DNA from: Pelosinus sp. IPA-1
GTDB taxonomy: Bacteria > Bacillota > Negativicutes > DSM-13327
Direction: 5' to 3'
Length of the DNA: 64,000 nt
NCBI RefSeq assembly: GCF_030269905.1
Contig: NZ_BSVC01000005.1
Location: 62,001 to 126,000 of the forward strand
This document shows positions 63,228 through 64,000 of this stretch, piece after piece. The notes under the pieces were generated by a model that was not told the origin of the DNA, ran no database searches, and was given only the letters and a program-made list of their open reading frames with translations. A program made the position numbers and the translations under genes. How positions within the stretch are numbered: position 1 is the first letter of the stretch; each line of letters begins with the position of its first letter.

Positions 63228-64000
63228 TTATGCAGATAGAGTTTCTTTTCTCGCTTTGTAAGGTCGATTGTTTTGTACCATACTCCAAATTACTCGGATT
63301 AAATGTCTACCTAATGAACGTAGTGACTGATTATAAGTTTTCCCTTCGTCTCGCTTCTTCTTATAATATAACTTTGATTCATCTACAATTCGGACGTGAT
63401 GCCCTAATGCCGTCATCATAGCCATTTCTGCGCGTTTATTAACCTGACGAGGTGATTTTGTACCTTTGTATTTTCCAGAGCTATTATCGAGTGGTGCCAT
63501 ACCCAAATAGATGGCCAATCCAGCTTCAGAATCGAATCGCGACATAGTACCAATTTCACCACCTACTTCCGCGGCACAAACCACACCAAAACCCGGTATG
63601 CTAACTAGCAAAGTAGCTAAGGCTGATTCTTCTACTAACTTTTTCATCTGAGTCTCTAAACTATTTATTTTTCTCTTCAGTTCTAAAATACGCGTAGCAT
63701 CTTCTGAAATCATCGGCCCAACCCAAGAAATTTCCGTTCCGAAAACAGCTAGGTTTTGCCATTTAACTAATTTTTCTGCCTTTGTTGCTCCTATTCCAGG
63801 AATACTTCTTATGGTGGTAGGTTTAAGCCTAGCTAACTGACGCAAGTCTGAGCGAAAGCTGAGAAAACGTAGAACATAAATGGCATCTACCTTTTTGATA
63901 GTATCGAGAAAGCCTGGGCAGACCGATTGCAAGTCTGCCTGCATACGATTCTGCAGAATGACCTTTTCGTTTACCAACTGTCGACGACGTCGGCTGAGTC
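63228..64000 (-). mobile_element. IS110-family transposase gene, cut by the right edge
   Basis: The C-terminal about 257 residues are in the window. The frame is open across 63977 to the edge, so the TTG there is not the start. Marks: R-R-R-R-Q-L-V-N-E-K then K/Q-N-R-M, the transposase_20 domain with I-P-G-I-G-A-T-K-A, I-P-G-F-G-V-V-C-A-A-E-V-G-G-E-I-G and Y-L-G-M-A-P-L-D-N-S-S-G. The N-terminal DEDD catalytic part lies outside. IS110 elements lack terminal inverted repeats, so the end near 63190 cannot be fixed. Confidence 0.92.

Overview
The window looks like chromosome of a spore-forming, diderm (two-membrane) firmicute of the Negativicutes, most likely the Sporomusaceae (Pelosinus/Sporomusa type). 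The DNA is AT-rich. It encodes an alpha/beta SASP, a short Spo0E-like phosphatase and a DacF/PBP5-type carboxypeptidase, which point to sporulation. It also encodes a secreted protein ending in an outer-membrane beta-barrel signature with a terminal Phe, which points to an outer membrane. The species is inferred from gene content, not matched to a database.

Positions 1-43,400 are mostly housekeeping genes: ubiE, a divergent superoxide dismutase, ynfA behind a Fur-box-like site, the addBA nuclease-helicase pair, an MGDG-synthase-like glycosyltransferase, an outer-membrane protein, arginase, a chemoreceptor, glnS, sbcDC, an IMPACT/YigZ protein, a YaiI/YqxD protein, a truncated PaaK-like protein, a polysaccharide deacetylase, a D-Ala-D-Ala carboxypeptidase, cheR, alr, hypAB followed by a spo0E-like gene, an SASP gene, a PASTA-containing penicillin-binding protein, alanine dehydrogenase (ald) next to a sigma-54 activator, a NamZ-like muramidase, a Rossmann-chemoreceptor fusion and a diguanylate cyclase. 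Two families of hairpin-rich intergenic repeats are scattered here; one copy carries a 101-bp tandem duplication.

Positions 43,400-63,200 are an accessory island. Nearly every gene lies on the minus strand and encodes a small secreted, lipoprotein, membrane or peptidase product: two M48 proteases, two DUF3829 lipoproteins, DUF2167, RDD, DUF4241, TPR, ankyrin and MBL-fold proteins, and several unknowns. Paralogues and decayed pieces (a frameshift, an in-frame stop, orphan C-termini) show repeated local duplication and loss. Ten near-identical elements, all in the same orientation, sit upstream of island genes and of the Rossmann-chemoreceptor gene. Each has an interrupted palindrome (TACCT-N8-AGGTA) and nine of the ten have a -10 hexamer at a fixed distance. 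I read them as activator-dependent promoters of one regulon. This is the strongest candidate for an undescribed system here. The island also holds a plus-strand locus with its own promoter, a four-way-junction fold and an intrinsic terminator, probably an undescribed small RNA.

The right edge cuts an IS110-family transposase gene. No tRNA, rRNA, CRISPR array or prophage was seen.
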